This document shows positions 11,307 to 23,754 of a DNA stretch of 64,000 nt, piece by piece (position 1 is the stretch's first letter; each line of letters begins with the position of its first letter). This DNA is from Neoceratodus forsteri (Eukaryota; Chordata; Ceratodontiformes; Ceratodontidae). The notes below the pieces were generated by a model that made no database searches, was not told the DNA's origin, and was given only the letters and a program-made list of their open reading frames with translations. The DNA lies in the NCBI GenBank assembly GCA_016271365.2, contig CM028131.1:170008501-170072500 (forward strand), given 5' to 3'. The translations under genes were made by a program, and so were the position numbers.

Positions 11307-11607
11307 ATAAAGGGAGCAATGATGGGTGCTGGAGGAAGGTCAGTAATAAATCTTATGGACCTGTGATACAGGGTGTCCAGTTTATGTAAGAGATGAGCGT
11401 GAACAATGGCAGTAGAAAATCAGCATAATCAATGAGGGATAGGAATGAGGCCTGAATTAACCTTTTTGGAATCACTGTTTAGGTAATGTTTATTCTAAAA
11501 AATAGTCCAAGCCTCTGTCTTAGCTTTTAAGTAGCTCTTCAATATGGACAGAATAGTCAAGCCTGTTATCTATCCAGACTCCAAGGTATTTGAAGTTATC
11601 AACAAAT

Positions 11608-12516
11608 TCAGTTTCTCTCCAAGTAAGGTGGATAATTGTAGGTGGAGGATGCTGGGGTAGTGGTAGAGCAACTCTTTATGGCAAAGAACATAGCTTTTGT
11701 TTTTTTGGCATTTAGAAGTAGTTTTTTGTCAAGTAGATTGTGCTGCAGAATGGAGAATTCGGATTGTAACAGTTCACAGGCTTTAGAAGGTGAGGGATTG
11801 CTGACATATAATACAGTATCATCAGCAAACAGATGAATGTTAGATTGAGTGAGGTTGGCATCAATATTGTTAATATAAATGGCAAAGAGGATAGGGCCAA
11901 GAATAGAGCCTTGTGGTACACCCCTTAGCAGTGGTTTTGAGGTGGATAGGTAATTTCCATTTTTAACCAGTTGTGACCTATCTGAAAGGTAATCCTTAAA
12001 CCAGTTGAGTGATAGGGAATCCAGGCCTAGTGAGTTAAGGGAGGTGATTAATAAGTCATGATCCACTGTGTCAAAGGCTTTACTCAAATCCAGGAACACA
12101 GCACAGGTACAATTTTTCTTATCCAAGGCAGTCTGCCAATTGTTGGTTACCTTGGCTAAGGCAGTAATGGTGCTATGCTTTGATCTAAATCCAGATTGTG
12201 CAGAATTTAGAAGGTTGTTGTTATCCAGATAGTCCCTTAATTGAGAGTTTACTAGTTTTTCGAGCATCTTGGATAGTACTGGTAGGATGGGGATAGGTCT
12301 GTAATTGTTGAGATCCCTAGTATCACCAGATTTGAGTAATGGAACTACTTGAGCTGTTTTCCAAGTACAGGGAATGGATCCAGTAGTTAGGAAAAGATTG
12401 AAGAGATGAGTGAGGGGGGCAGATAAGACATGTGAAGCAATTTTCAGGAAATAGGGATCCAGGGAGTCTGCACCTGCACTCTTAGTAGTGTCTAAATTAG
12501 AGAGGAGATCTTCCAC
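11608..12516 (-). pseudogene. LINE element E, reverse transcriptase
   Basis: A 302-codon open frame with a complete RT palm. It has the N-terminal WKTAQVVPLLKSGD and NYRPIPILPVLSKMLEKLV, motif A VFLDLSKAFDTVDH, motif B GVPQGSILGPILFAIYIN and motif C LFADDTVLY. All three catalytic aspartates are present, so decay elsewhere must have killed the element. The frame starts inside the polyprotein and its methionine is not a true start. It is closest in style to Rex1/CR1. Confidence 0.9.
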
Positions 12517-12926
12517 TTCTTTCTCACGGATATTGGGATGAAGGAAAAGGTTGAAGTGGCCATTTGTCCCACAGTAGTTTGCAGGTTCAAGGAAGATCTC
12601 AGGATATTTGCAGGTGATGAGTCAAATGCTAGGCCAGCTGTGGTGAAGTGAACATTGAAGGTATTTAAGATTTCTTGTTTACCTGTAATTTCTGTATCAT
12701 TTAGTAGCAGTTTGGAGGTTAAGGCAGGAGTAGAATTTTGGCCCAGAAGTCCTTTTATTGTACCCCAGAGTCTGATGGGTTATTGTAGGAGGCATCCAAT
12801 TCAGCTGTATAATAGGCAGTTTTGGCAGTTCTTATTTTTTGTACATGAATTCCTTGCTTTTCTGAAATTTAGCCAATCTCTGGTGTCCTTTGTTTTCTTG
12901 CCTTTTCCACAGTTTGTCTCTGGTTC

Positions 12927-13271
12927 TCAAGGCTGCTTTAGCTCAGAGGTGAACCAAGGGCAGGATTTTACCTTAGTTCTGATACTGGTGATAGGTGCAT
13001 GAATATTGAGAGCATTAGTGATAATATCCTTTAAAGTCTGGAGAGCTGTTTCAACAGAGGTTGTAAGATAGAAATCTTGCCAATATATTGTATTACTCAG
13101 GTCATGGAGGTAACCTGAGATATTGAAATTCTTTTTTGACCTTTTGAGGACAAATTCTGCAGGATATGGTGGTTTGAGTGTGGATCTTATGCCAGCTATA
13201 GGGTAATGGTCACTCACATCACTCGGCAGTACTCCTGCATGTGAATATAAGTGAGGCTTGTTTACCAACAT
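12927..13271 (-). pseudogene. LINE element E, end of AP-like endonuclease
   Basis: A frame of 114 codons contains VSDHYPI, the SDH motif that closes the apurinic-like endonuclease domain of non-LTR elements. Beyond it lies the spacer toward the RT (KSCPWFTSELK). It is separated from the N-terminal endonuclease fragment by a frame break near 13300-13550. Confidence 0.82.
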
Positions 13272-13552
13272 AATATCCAGGCGTGAGCTGTTGCTGGAAT
13301 TTCTTAGGTTGATCCTAGTTGGTCTTTAATTAGCTGTGTGAATCCATAGGTGTCACAAAAGGTTATCAAAGGTGCAGATACATTAGACAGCCAGTTTAAA
13401 TTCAAATCACCAAGGTTGATGGTATCTTCAGGGCCTAGGTTGAGAATCGACCCTAGGTGAGAAAGCAGTTTAAGGCCTGCAGAGGGGGGCCTATAGCATC
13501 CAATCAGTTTAAATGAAGACGAATTAGGAAGGGATATTTTGATTGATAAACA

Positions 13553-14029
13553 TTAAAATTCATTTGGCTCGGATGTGTTGATGAGGCAGGTTGCAGAGAT
13601 GGTGTCCTTAATGTATATGGCCACCCCACCACCCTTGGAAGGGTGATCTGCTCTGAAGAGCTGATAATTGGGAAGGTTTACAACACTGTCTTTTGTTGTA
13701 GGCCTGAGCCAAGATTCAGAGATGACCAGGAAATCTGGAAGAGTATGTGCCACCCAAGCCTGTATTAAGATGAACTTTTTTAGGAGGCTGCAAGCATTGA
13801 AGTGTATGAAGCTTAGGCCTTTTATGGAAGTCAGATCAGCAGGGGAAGATAAACTTACAATGGGGCCAGGATTAATCTCAATAGTGCCAATGCAGAAAAG
13901 GAGGTAGAAGATTAATTTGAGTAGGGCACCACGGGATAGGGATAGAGAGTGATCAGAGCGTTTCCTCTTAGTCCTAGGTGCCCACTGTGTAGTGGGAGAT
14001 GGTCCTATTATAGGTGTAACTTTTATCAT
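13553..14029 (-). pseudogene. LINE element E, N-terminal leader, 2A-like motif and endonuclease start
   Basis: A 158-codon frame. A basic leader and hydrophobic stretch (LLKLIFYLLFCI) end in GTIEINPGP. This matches the NPGP signature of 2A-like skipping peptides except that the usual aspartate is threonine. Endonuclease motifs follow: FIHFNACSLLKK, DFLVISESWL and GGGVAIYIK. The same frame continues upstream to 14404 across one stop. Related LINEs carry DxExNPGP here. Whether this variant works cannot be read from sequence. Confidence 0.85.
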
Positions 14030-14439
14030 AACATAGGAGTCTTATGGACAGGCATAGTGGGTTATTATAAAGCCAGGATACATGTAAGGGGCTAGGGGAG
14101 TGCTGGATTGTTTAGAGGCTTTATGTAGGATACCCCAGGGGTTGCAGTGTGAGAGTGGTTCAAAGTGAATAAGGAATAGATGGTTGTACATTGTGGATGG
14201 CAGTGGAGAGCAGATCATATTCATTAACTTGTTCATCATGACGGGGGGTATAATATGATTATCATAATGGATTGGGGGAGATGAGAGGCTAAGGAGCAAA
14301 AGGAAGCAAGTTAGCATTGTGCAGGGTAGGTATGGGTTAATAGAGAAGGGAATTATATGTGGGCGTGGATTAGAGAAATGGCGGGAAAGAGTGTATAAAT
14401 ACAATCAACCAAGAGGGGGGAGGGGGGCCGGCAAAAATT

Positions 14440-15195
14440 TTGCGGCTTTGCCCATACCTTTCACACTGCTTCTCCCGGCCTCCTGGATCTCTTGGTTGGC
14501 TGGAGGTCGCCACTGGCCCGCTGGCAGCTCGGAGCCCCTTCTGCGGCTGGAGCTGGAGGGCTGTGCTGGCTGCAAGGCAGGGGACAGAGGAGAAGGCAGT
14601 GAGAAAGCTACTTTTATTGCAGGCAATCTGCAATTAGGTGCAAGGATCAAAATCTGCACAACAAAAGACTGGGAGGGTTTGGGGGGGGTAGGCGCCTAAG
14701 CGTCTAGCCCACACAGATCACCAGAAAAAGGCTGAATCACTAGCAAACATCACATCAATACAATGTTTAAATTGCCCACAATTTTAAGTTAAAACAGCTC
14801 TTTTTAGGATTACTTAATAAAAGTTACAGCTAAGCAGAAAATCCCATCCAGAATAGTGTTGCAGAGTCCATCTATAGTCAATGGGAAAGGCGCACCAATC
14901 AGAAGCAAGGCAGAGACAGCGGTCGCTTCGATTGGTTGCGCTGCCCGATACCTCTCACACTGCTTCTCCGGCCTCCTGATTTCTTGGTCAGCTGGAGGTT
15001 TCGCCTTCGCCCACATGCTCGGAGCCCTTCTGCGGCTGGAGCTGAGGGCTGTGCCGGCTGCAAGGCAGGGGACAGAGGAGAAGGCAGTGAGAAAGCTACT
15101 TTATTGCAGGCAATCTGCAATTAGGTGCAAGGATCAAAATCTGCACAACAAAAGACTGGGAGGGTTAGGGTTAGGGGGTTAGGTTAGGGGTTAAA
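14440..15195. repeat. Duplicated GC-rich segment ending in TTAGGG-like DNA
   Basis: Two direct copies of about 250 bp lie about 490 bp apart (14445-14690 and 14938-15172). They share cacactgcttctc, cggagcccttctgcggctgg, agctgagggctgtgc, ggcaggggacagaggagaag and atctgcacaacaaaagactg. The second copy ends in gggttagggttaggg plus variants (15163-15192). An inverted CCAAT (gattggttgcgc) precedes the second copy. It lies upstream of element E, so it could be a LINE 5' promoter repeat or an independent repeat. No gene is supported. Confidence 0.8.
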
Positions 15196-17695
15196 ACAAT
15201 GATGGAGCATACATAAAAAAGCAATCACATAAAAGTTATGCACTAAAATAATTATGGTGGTCAGATTTCATGTTCAGTCTGAAACCACTATACATGGAAT
15301 GATTTAGTTAAACATTTAACCTGGAAACATCTAAAACTAAATCAGAAAGATGGTGATCTGAGTATTAAATAGTTGAGATAACATGAAAAGAATTTGGGAA
15401 ATGATATGCAAAGCCCAGCATTGACATAACCTGATGGAAAACCATGATACATATTCATAAAAGCACATGACTATTCAAATATTTTGACAGTAGATAAGCA
15501 ATAATAAGTAGCAGGGTGTTCTGCATTACTTTACACAGTTAAAATGATGCCAACCTGTCCTATAAGTGTAGCATCATTGGAAATAGGTGCAGTGGGACAC
15601 ATATAACACAATGGTTAATTAAGGGGTTTAAGAAAGCATGAGAAAATGGTTAGCATTTCTCTAAGGTTTCTGACAGCTTTCAGCATGCTTGAAACTTTAA
15701 GTTAAACAAACTAAAAACACTGTACGTACATTACACAAACCATTAAATTAATGTTTAACTTACTTGTGAGAACAGAATTAATAAGAAAACTTGCTTCTTT
15801 GCATCTTTCAGGTGCTATAATTTTGAGCAAACTCAGTACTGAGAAATTGTAGCATCGGGAAGTCAGGTACATGCCTTTTTGAGTCTTTTAATACCTGGCA
15901 TAGTTTGGTGTTTTTGCCTGCAGTGATGGGGAGTGCATACTAAGTCCACACTGTTGTAAGGCACATAATATGGGTCAAAATGATTTATATTTTACTTCAG
16001 ATTTTTAGGCATTCTCCTGAGGAAGCCTAGAATATTGTGTGAAAAGTAGAGGAAAAATTTAAATGCCTATTTTGAAATGCTTGGAATAAAGTGAAACTCA
16101 CAGAAGAAACCATTCAATGTGTTGAATGATGTTTTATTCCCCTCTCCACACACACACATTTTCATAGGAAACCAAATAGAAAAACAATCAGCACCAGTAG
16201 ACAATACTGTAACTTCAGAATCAGAGATGGTCAGACTTATTCATCATATCTAGATTTAATTTATGAATTACACTTCTGATTTTATTAGTTTCATTTATGC
16301 TACCAATATTAGTCACTTCAACCCACATCAACATTTCATAGCCATAATGCTACTTTTTCTGGATTAGTGGCATTATCAATTTTTCTGAAAAATGATAAAT
16401 ATATAACACATGTTTTAATATATAACAGGATCTATCAAACTATCAATAATCTGATTCCTTCTTGATTAGTCCCAATTACACATACATGGATCTTTGAACT
16501 CAAATCTTTTACAGAAGTATTTTAACACTATATCTGTTTAAGAAGAAACATCTCATGCCAGCGTATTTTATAATGGTGCACTCTTATTTATGGCTAAACA
16601 CACTTCTTAAGAATAAGAATTCCATTGTCAGTCTATTATTTCTCCATTTTCACTGCACAGTCTGTTAGAACTGAATATAGTGATATGATCCTGTGTTGCT
16701 TTATAATCCTACTCACTATAATAAACTGTACATCTACAGCATATTTAGATTATTGTACAGAGTTAACCACATCTACATTGTTTCCAATAGCTCTTACTTG
16801 CCACTGTACTGTAGGCACAATAGTCTACTTTTAGTATTGCCCAAAAGACATTCTGCTTCTCCATTACTTATCTCACTTCACCCAAGTAATCTTACTTCAT
16901 TGGCTTCCTATTTTTCTTGTTTACAGCTAAGACATGTTCATGATTGTCTTTATCACCATATGCTAATGAACACATTTTTCTCGCAAATATGCATTTCTTG
17001 CTAATTTTATGTCAGCTGAGAGGAGGGATCCCCCACAGCAAAGGACTCTTAGCTTATTTGGTCATCAAATAAAGTTCCTTGTTTTCCATATTGGAAACTA
17101 AATGAAAGTTGAGTCAAATGTATTAGTTTGTGATTATGAGCACAATTCATAGAAGAGTATTTGTGCATTTAGGAAATCTATAGTGCACGAGACAGAGAGT
17201 GCATACTGAATATTTTGTTAAAGTGTTTATTGTTTTCCAAACTCTAAACAATTATACAACTAATAAACCAATATACAAAGCATGAGAAGGAGTTTCAAAG
17301 CCATTTTTTTTGTCACAAGCCACTATTGTTTCATGGTTTTGATAGAAGGGATTTGTACCAAACCATTGTTTTTTTTCCAACAGTTAGACTTCTTGCTAGA
17401 CCACATTTCTGTCACATTTGGAGCCTCTTGCATGCCTCTTCTAAGTAACTTGAACCTACAATTTGATGCAAGCTGCTGTAAAGCACATCCATGTGCTGTA
17501 AAATTAGCCAGTGTTTGAAAACACAGTGCAAGTGCCTCAAATGTTTTAGTAACACTAGTTGTACCAAAGTCTATTTCTGAACTTGTACCTATAGTCCTTG
17601 CACCAATGCTTACAGTAGAAATCCTGCTTCATGTATCATGTGTTTCAATTACTCTTAACCCAATAAAGTACACTGGATATTTTTAATGATATTGT
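15196..17695. other. Unassigned AT-rich sequence
   Basis: About 2.5 kb with no transposon motif, tandem structure or coding signature that I recognise. The best frame (16693-17004, 103 codons) has no family features. Confidence 0.5.
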
Positions 17696-17699
17696 GTTA

Positions 17700-17770
17700 G
17701 TGTTAAGCAGGGAATATAGAGCAGACTAGATGTGCCTACCAGTCCTTTTCTGCCAACATTTTCTGTTCCT
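17700..17770 (+). mobile_element. CR1-type 3' tail fragment
   Basis: The text agagcagactagatgtgcct, then ccagtccttttctgccaaca, is a decayed match to the CR1 tail seen at 55570-55612 and in the SINE at 45530-45575 (gcagactggatgggcctagc, then ggtctttatctgc). Only about 60 bp is recognisable. Confidence 0.6.
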
Positions 17771-19080
17771 TTGTGTTCTGTGATAAGATGCGAACCTCTG
17801 TTACATTAAAATATATTTGTGGAAGTGCTGTAAAATTATAAATGACCTATCAACTACACACATGAGGCCGTACAACACACAAGACATACTGTTGTAGCAA
17901 TTACATAGTCATTCAGTTGGCCTGCCAGGATGATGCCTGGTGTCACCGTTTCCTGCATAACAAAAGTGGTTAAATCCCATTGAAACTGCTGATGGTTCCT
18001 GCAGTAACTCTGCTACATAGATCTGCAAAACTGAGTTTTCATCATGCTAGATATTTCCAGAAATTTCTGAATAGTTTCTATCTGTTGGCCCTACAGTGGT
18101 ACAGCAGGTTGGAAGGGATTTCTTTACAGATATCACAGACATTTCAGGAAATATCTGACCATGTCAATTGACGCAACTGCATACACAAAGTAACATTTTT
18201 CACCTCATTAAACAAACAATTCTTACCATGATAACTTTCCCAATGCTCATTTCTAGATTCCTGTAAATAGTTTGCTCTTTCCCTCATGACACTAAAATAT
18301 ATTTTCTAGGTTAATCCTTTCTCTAAGCTGGTTAATGCATTTAGTATAAATAGGCTTACACTCATCTTTTCAGTAAGACAGGATTACAGTCTTAGCTGCA
18401 ACTAATTGTGTGAGTATAAGTTTTTAAGCTAGTGAAGAACAATTCTCTGAAAATGTTAGTCCCTTTAAGAATAATCCTGGATACTTCATGACAGGTAAAG
18501 ATGAAGGATGTCTTAATTTCCATTTATTCTGGTTCCATAATAATATAATGCATGGGCAGTGGCATCTAAATTGATAGTTGTGCATTCTCAATTTTGTATT
18601 TTGGGAATAAGTTATGTAGTGCTTTTGTTTATCAGTTTCATCAGATTGGAGTCCATTAAGCATGATGAATAATTCACAAGTGTTTAGTTTTCAGATTAGC
18701 ATTTGGACTCAGTGTTTTATATTTGTAAAATCTATTTCCAAATTTTCTCTGTAATCTAATAACTGATCAAATTACTCCACTTTTCTGTTGTTTCCAAATT
18801 TACTGGCCAACCCTCTGTCAATAGTTTACAGGTTTTATCCACCCTTTTAATAACAAAAAATTAACTCTGCACATCCTCTTTTCCTTTGAAGTTGTGTTGG
18901 TCATTCATGTTATCTTGTCTACATCTCTCTTTTATTCTGTTCTTTATTTTAGTGTAAAATCATCTTCTACTATATATGCACTACATTGCTGGTTGTCTTT
19001 CAAATATAACATTGCAAAGGCATTGATTTCAATTAATTTTGAAGGTCTTTTATAGTATGCATTTACCTATTAGCCCCTGT
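17771..19080. other. Unassigned sequence
   Basis: I see no convincing element here. A minus-strand frame at 18424-18663 vaguely resembles a LINE connection region but lacks a diagnostic motif. Confidence 0.45.
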
Positions 19081-19086
19081 AGGATT

Positions 19087-19250
19087 TAATCAATAAGGCA
19101 TGATGGGGTGTTAGTGGTACTAGGTTTTCCCCAAGGTCAGGGGCATAGTGAGGCATGAGGTGAAGCTGAGTGTCTTCAGACCCCTGATCATGGGGTAAAC
19201 CTAGTGCCACCAACATCCACAGAGTGCCTTATTGCTTATATAAAATGGCA
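19087..19250. repeat. Foldback element FB5
   Basis: This hairpin has outer arms aatcaataaggca and agtgccttattgc. The inner arms are unlike those of other copies: gtggtactaggttttcccc and ggtcagggg pair with cccctgatc and ggggtaaacctagtgccac. The loop (gaggcatgaggtgaagctga, then gtgtcttc) is related to the loops of FB3 and FB4. The right side continues ttgcttatataaaatgg, like the other copies. I found no third arm downstream. Confidence 0.85.
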
Positions 19251-19929
19251 CATAGACATCTTAAACACTCTAAAGTTTTCAAAGTCACAAAAAATATAAC
19301 AAAATGTTGCTAAATAATGTAAAACTGTCTCTCTACAGATGCTTTTCAACTGTCATTCATCTGTCTTTTTTCACATTCAATACTTTGGGTGATTGTTTAC
19401 CATGGAATAGAAGAATTCAAAGCTCTGCATTATTCCAGTAGTATAATGCCACTCCTCCCACACACACACACACACACGGAATGGTAACACATGGAATACA
19501 TGAATTTAAAATTCTTTAAAGTTCCACAAGCATACATGCAGAGACACACACAGGCCTCAAGTGGAGCCAGAATCTCAATTTTATCTGTTGCCAGGTAAGG
19601 AGCAGGGAGTTCTCTGGCAAACCGGTAGGAATAGGAGGGGGAATTTTCAACTGTACTGTAAGTGGTTACAGCAAACTGGTAGAATTAAGGCAGTAAAATG
19701 CAATTGCTTAAAACTTTGTATTTGTTTTATACTACAAAATGGCATGACTATTTCAACTAAGAATGGTAGATGGCAACATGGGTAAGCTTTGAAAGTAATT
19801 TTTTTAGAAATTACAATAAAATTCATTGTATCTTGAAAGAAAGTTGTACTTCTGTGCTGAAAAGTCTGTAGAATTAGTCCATTTTGGAAAGATTTTAAAA
19901 CATTTTCTTCAAGGTTTTTTTTAATTTGA
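19251..19929. other. Unassigned sequence with a short (CA)n
   Basis: A (CA)9-10 microsatellite lies near 19458-19477. Nothing else is recognised before the V-SINE target duplication. Confidence 0.6.
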
Positions 19930-19968
19930 GTTGTCTTTGAGATATGCTAATTCTGTTTTCCAGTGTCA

Positions 19969-20000
<32 letters not shown>

Positions 20001-20213
20001 GCCGGGAGATCAGAGGGCTGTGGGTTCAGTTCCCACATCTGGCACTTGAGTTAATATCCCAGTACTGACACTGTAGTGCAGCATGAGAGGGGTGCTGCAC
20101 TTCTGAGGTGTCATCTTTCGGATGAGACATTAAACCGCGGTCCCATCTGTCTGGATTGGTGGTAGTTCAGGTGGATGTTAAAGATCCCATGGCACTTATT
20201 GAAAAGAGTAGGG
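19930..20213 (+). repeat. V-SINE, left part, with 5' target duplication
   Basis: The tRNA-like head carries box A ggctcagtaggtag and box B ggttcagttcc (about 19965-20045). The vertebrate V-SINE central domain follows: tctttcggatgagacattaa, accgcggtccc, aaagatcccatggcac and attgaaaagagtaggg. The sequence breaks off after gagtaggg at 20213, where a LINE begins, and resumes at 31304. The duplication gagatatgctaatt (19939-19952) recurs at 31523-31536. With flanking similarity the two copies extend to about 23 bp with a few mismatches. Confidence 0.92.
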
Positions 20214-20299
20214 AAAAATTTTATTGAAACATAAATTGTACATTAATAGACACAACAGAATTCCAAAAGAAAAACATAGAATAACTAATTTTTAACCAT

Positions 20300-23200
20300 T
20301 CACGTCACAGCAAAATCAGAGTCTGTTACCCAAGGAAGGGCCTTCCAAAGTTCCAGAAGTGTCGCCTCACATAAGTAAGTACTTTCATGCACATAGATAT
20401 TTTTCAAGTCTTGTACAATTTTTTTCTCCAGCTCAAATAAGAGAATTCTTTTTGCTGTGCTGTAAACAAACAGCGTGCCATCCATATATTCCACTTAATA
20501 ATAACAAATACAAGATTCAAAGTATCAGTATGCCAAAACCACTGAGGGGAAAAAACTCCATATACAATATTCAAATAAGAAACCATCTGAAACAAGGGAG
20601 TATTCCATACATGTGCCAAAAAATACCACCAATTCCTAATGAAAGAACAGTCAAAAAATAAATGAGAAATGGTTTCAGGTTTGGTAATACATAATAATCT
20701 AGAGCACATTCAGTCCTGGAATTGCTTGTGTTTATGATTTGCCTTTATGTTAATTTTTTCATGGCAAGACAGCCAATGAAAATCCCACATATGGGCTGGC
20801 ACCCTCTTACAACATAATAAAAACAAAAGTGAAGAGATATTTTGGCTTGGGCACTTTTCAAAGGGCACCTGTATGGCACAGACTGTCAAAAGTAAATTAT
20901 TATATAAGACTTTATGAGAAGTATTTAATAACATCCGAGCAGATATCTTCCATTATTTCAGGCGTAAGAATATATGTTTAACATATATTGATACACCAAC
21001 AGTATGTCGTAACACAGTTAGGGAATTACATTCCCATTGGTGAAACTCAAATCTACAAGAATCATAAAACCAAGGTTCCCACCCCCTCTATATATTAATC
21101 AACAAAGGCCTAAAGTTTGCTGCATGAAAAATACATGTAAAAAATAACAAAGGATTAATCATATGCAAACCGCCCTCTGCAATTGGTAAGTATGTCACAT
21201 TCCTTTTGATTGAGTTCAACCTACTCCCCCAAAACACCTAAAAAAACAGGCTAAATACTGCAGTTTCTAATTGTTTAGGAATAGGGAATATATAACTCAA
21301 ATAAAGGAAAGTTGGTATCAAATAAGATTTAATCAAAAAAACACGCTTCTTTTTCCAAATCTGCCCTCTATTCCAGTAAGTCACCTTAAGCTTACTCTGT
21401 TGCAGTTTAGGATCCCAGTTATGATAATTGGAATCCAATGACCCCCCAAAAAAACCCAGAATATGAATAGGGCCTACAACCACACGTAAAGGGCCAATAT
21501 AGTCTGAGGGGGCTAAAGCAGAACCTAACCGGATACCCAGGCTTTTATAATAATTTAAGACTGCACCAGAAAACACGCCAAATGTAGAACACACCTGAAG
21601 AGAAATAACCACAGAGGGCTCATTAGCTACAAGAAAGCAAACATCATCTGCATACGCAATAGCCTTATAAGGCGAGCGCAAGACAGAACTAGAAATAGCA
21701 TGAATCTGAGGAAGGGCATTCAACCTTTGAAGCAAAATGTCTAAAAAAAAGACATACAATAAAGGACTCAAAGGGCAGCCTTGGCGAACCCCTCTCTAGA
21801 TGGGGATCATTGGTCCCACCCAACCATTCACTACAGGCACAACAGTAGCCATTCTATAAAAACCATGAATCCAGCGAATTATAACCGCCGGTACATGTAA
21901 CAAATGAAGTGCTTCCCATAAAAAATCATGGTTGACCAAATCAAAGGCCGCTTTCTTGTCCACAGAAACCACAAGTCCCGAAATCACATCTGCATAACCA
22001 TGAAAAAATAATTCTCTAAGGAGAATCAGATGGTCAGAGATTCTTCTATTAGGCACTGAACATGATTGTGCAGGATGCAAAACCACCTCTGCAATCACCA
22101 CCAGATGCTTCACAATCATTTTCATCAATATCTTAAAATCAGTATTTAACATACATAAAGGGTGCCAATTCTCAAGGGAGTGTAAATCCCCCTTTTGTTT
22201 GTATATATATAAATCAAAGTACCCTTTGTGAAATCCAAAGGAAGAATTTTGCATGTTACCAAGGAATTAAACACTGATGTCAGTTCTGGAACCAAGTGGT
22301 CGCCTAGCACCTTATATAAGGCAGCCGGGAGACCATCCAGACTAGAAGTCCTCTGTAAGGGTAAAGAGGAAATAGTCAATTTCAGGTCCATCTCTGTTAT
22401 TGGTAAACATACTTAGTCCAAAATTGACTGTGAAGGAATTGGGATATCAGGAACATTATATAAAATCACAGGATCACCAGCTACTGCTGGAAGAGAAGAG
22501 AATAAAGCTAGCGTATGTTCTGTCACAATTTGACAAATATCAGACTGAGAGGTACATAAAATACCTATAGAATTAACAAGACACGTCATAGTTTTCTGGG
22601 AAATTTGATGGGAATTTGCCTCAAAAGGGCAGACAACATCATGTGTTCCCGCCATACTAAATTTATGTTGATAATAAAGTTGTTGCGATTGTCGGGATAG
22701 GAAATTCAACATATCATCCTGTACCAATTTTAATTGCTGGGAAAGGTCTTGCCCTGTCATATATGCTATTGTTAATAATGACTGGAAGTGTACTCTCTTT
22801 TGCAAATAATCCTAATACTTCCTTCTACATTTCTGGTGGCAATAATTTTTCAAGAAAACAACCAAATCATGCTTTGTATCAGTCCACCACTGAATAGGGT
22901 CCTCATAAAATATAAAAACAGATTTATGGGCCTGAAGGAATGACAAGAGAGACTGCATAAAGGTCGGGACTTTTAACAAGGATGTGTTCAATTTCCAAAG
23001 TCCAGGGCCTTTATGGAAAGGAGCAGCAGATCCTAGACCAACAGACAGCAACTTATGGTCTGAAAATGCAACAGCTTGTACTGTGGCAGAGGCAACATTT
23101 GAAGTACGAGACAAAAACACAAAATCAATTCGAGTTTCCAATTTACCCTTCTGAAATGTAGGAGTATGTTGTTTAGTAAAAGAAAAATAAGCATCAGTCA

Positions 23201-23730
23201 AATGAGCAGTGAGAACCAATTTCCCCAGTTCCTGAGAATCACAAAACAATTTTCTAGTAGTTGCAAAAGAACTCTTATCATGAAGATTTATACCACAATT
23301 GAAATCACCAGAAAAAATAGCTTGAAAAGAAGTGTGCAAGAATGGATGAAGTAAAGAAAATAAAGCTATATGCACTGTTTTAGTCTGAGGGACATAAAGA
23401 TTAATCACCTGATAAGGACAGGGCCCAATCACAAAATCTAGAATGCGCGCTCTACCTGGAGCCATGTCATATAATTTTAGCAAACAGAACTCAGGGACAT
23501 TAATCAAAATCCCCAGTCCTGAACAGGAATCCTGGCCTATGGACCAAAAAGAAGGTCCCAACAACCAGTCTTGCTGTGCATGTCGGATTTCTTGTGCGGT
23601 ATGAAATCGAGTATCCTGCAACAAAAAAATCCCCAAAGGCAAAAGTCATAAAAAGGAAAAAAAACAATCGCTTCTTTGTCATACGCTTCACACTGTTGAC
23701 ATTAATAGTATGACAGGCAAAATGAGACAT
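20300..23730 (-). pseudogene. Tx1-like ORF2 (endonuclease-RT), element A
   Basis: Fragments in several frames run from 23730 to 20300. The endonuclease (23642-22812, 276 codons) shows LLQDTRF, FSGDFNCG and a terminal SDHKLLSVGL. RT follows: 22391-22146 (TSSLDGLPAALYKVLG), 22254-21796 (VVSVDKKAAFDLVNHDFLWE, motif A) and 21771-21238 with motif C IAYADDVCFLV. The C-terminal part (20709-20300) has ISHLFFDCSFIRNWW, the H--F-C--W-type domain of Tx1/L1 elements. Several stops and frame breaks make it non-functional. Confidence 0.9.
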
Positions 23731-23754
23731 AGCATTGAAGCGGGGCAGAAAAAC

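Larger units (their letters stand above)
10607..14404 (-). mobile_element. Rex1/CR1-like LINE (element E), nearly full length
   Basis: A minus-strand non-LTR retrotransposon. Its 3' end is at 10607, with tail gattttgatttgatttgatt and polyadenylation-like aataaataaag. The 5' leader lies near 14.4 kb. In transcription order it holds an N-terminal leader with a 2A-like motif and endonuclease (14029-13553), the endonuclease end (13271-12927), RT (12516-11608) and a C-terminal domain (11306-10968). The 3' UTR shares aggtccatcttgaaaatgag and tttgctcaatgatg with the LINE at 35885-38378, so both are one family. Stops and frameshifts separate the parts. Confidence 0.9.

Noticed and set aside
11642..13907. 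Plus-strand frames across element E
   Set aside because: They are antisense shadows of the minus-strand LINE coding sequence.
18424..18663. Minus-strand LINE RT fragment
   Set aside because: A stretch like MKYPGLFLKG faintly recalls the KYLG motif, but no second motif supports it.
19965..20045. tRNA gene
   Set aside because: Box A and box B are present, but they belong to the head of a V-SINE whose central domain follows directly.
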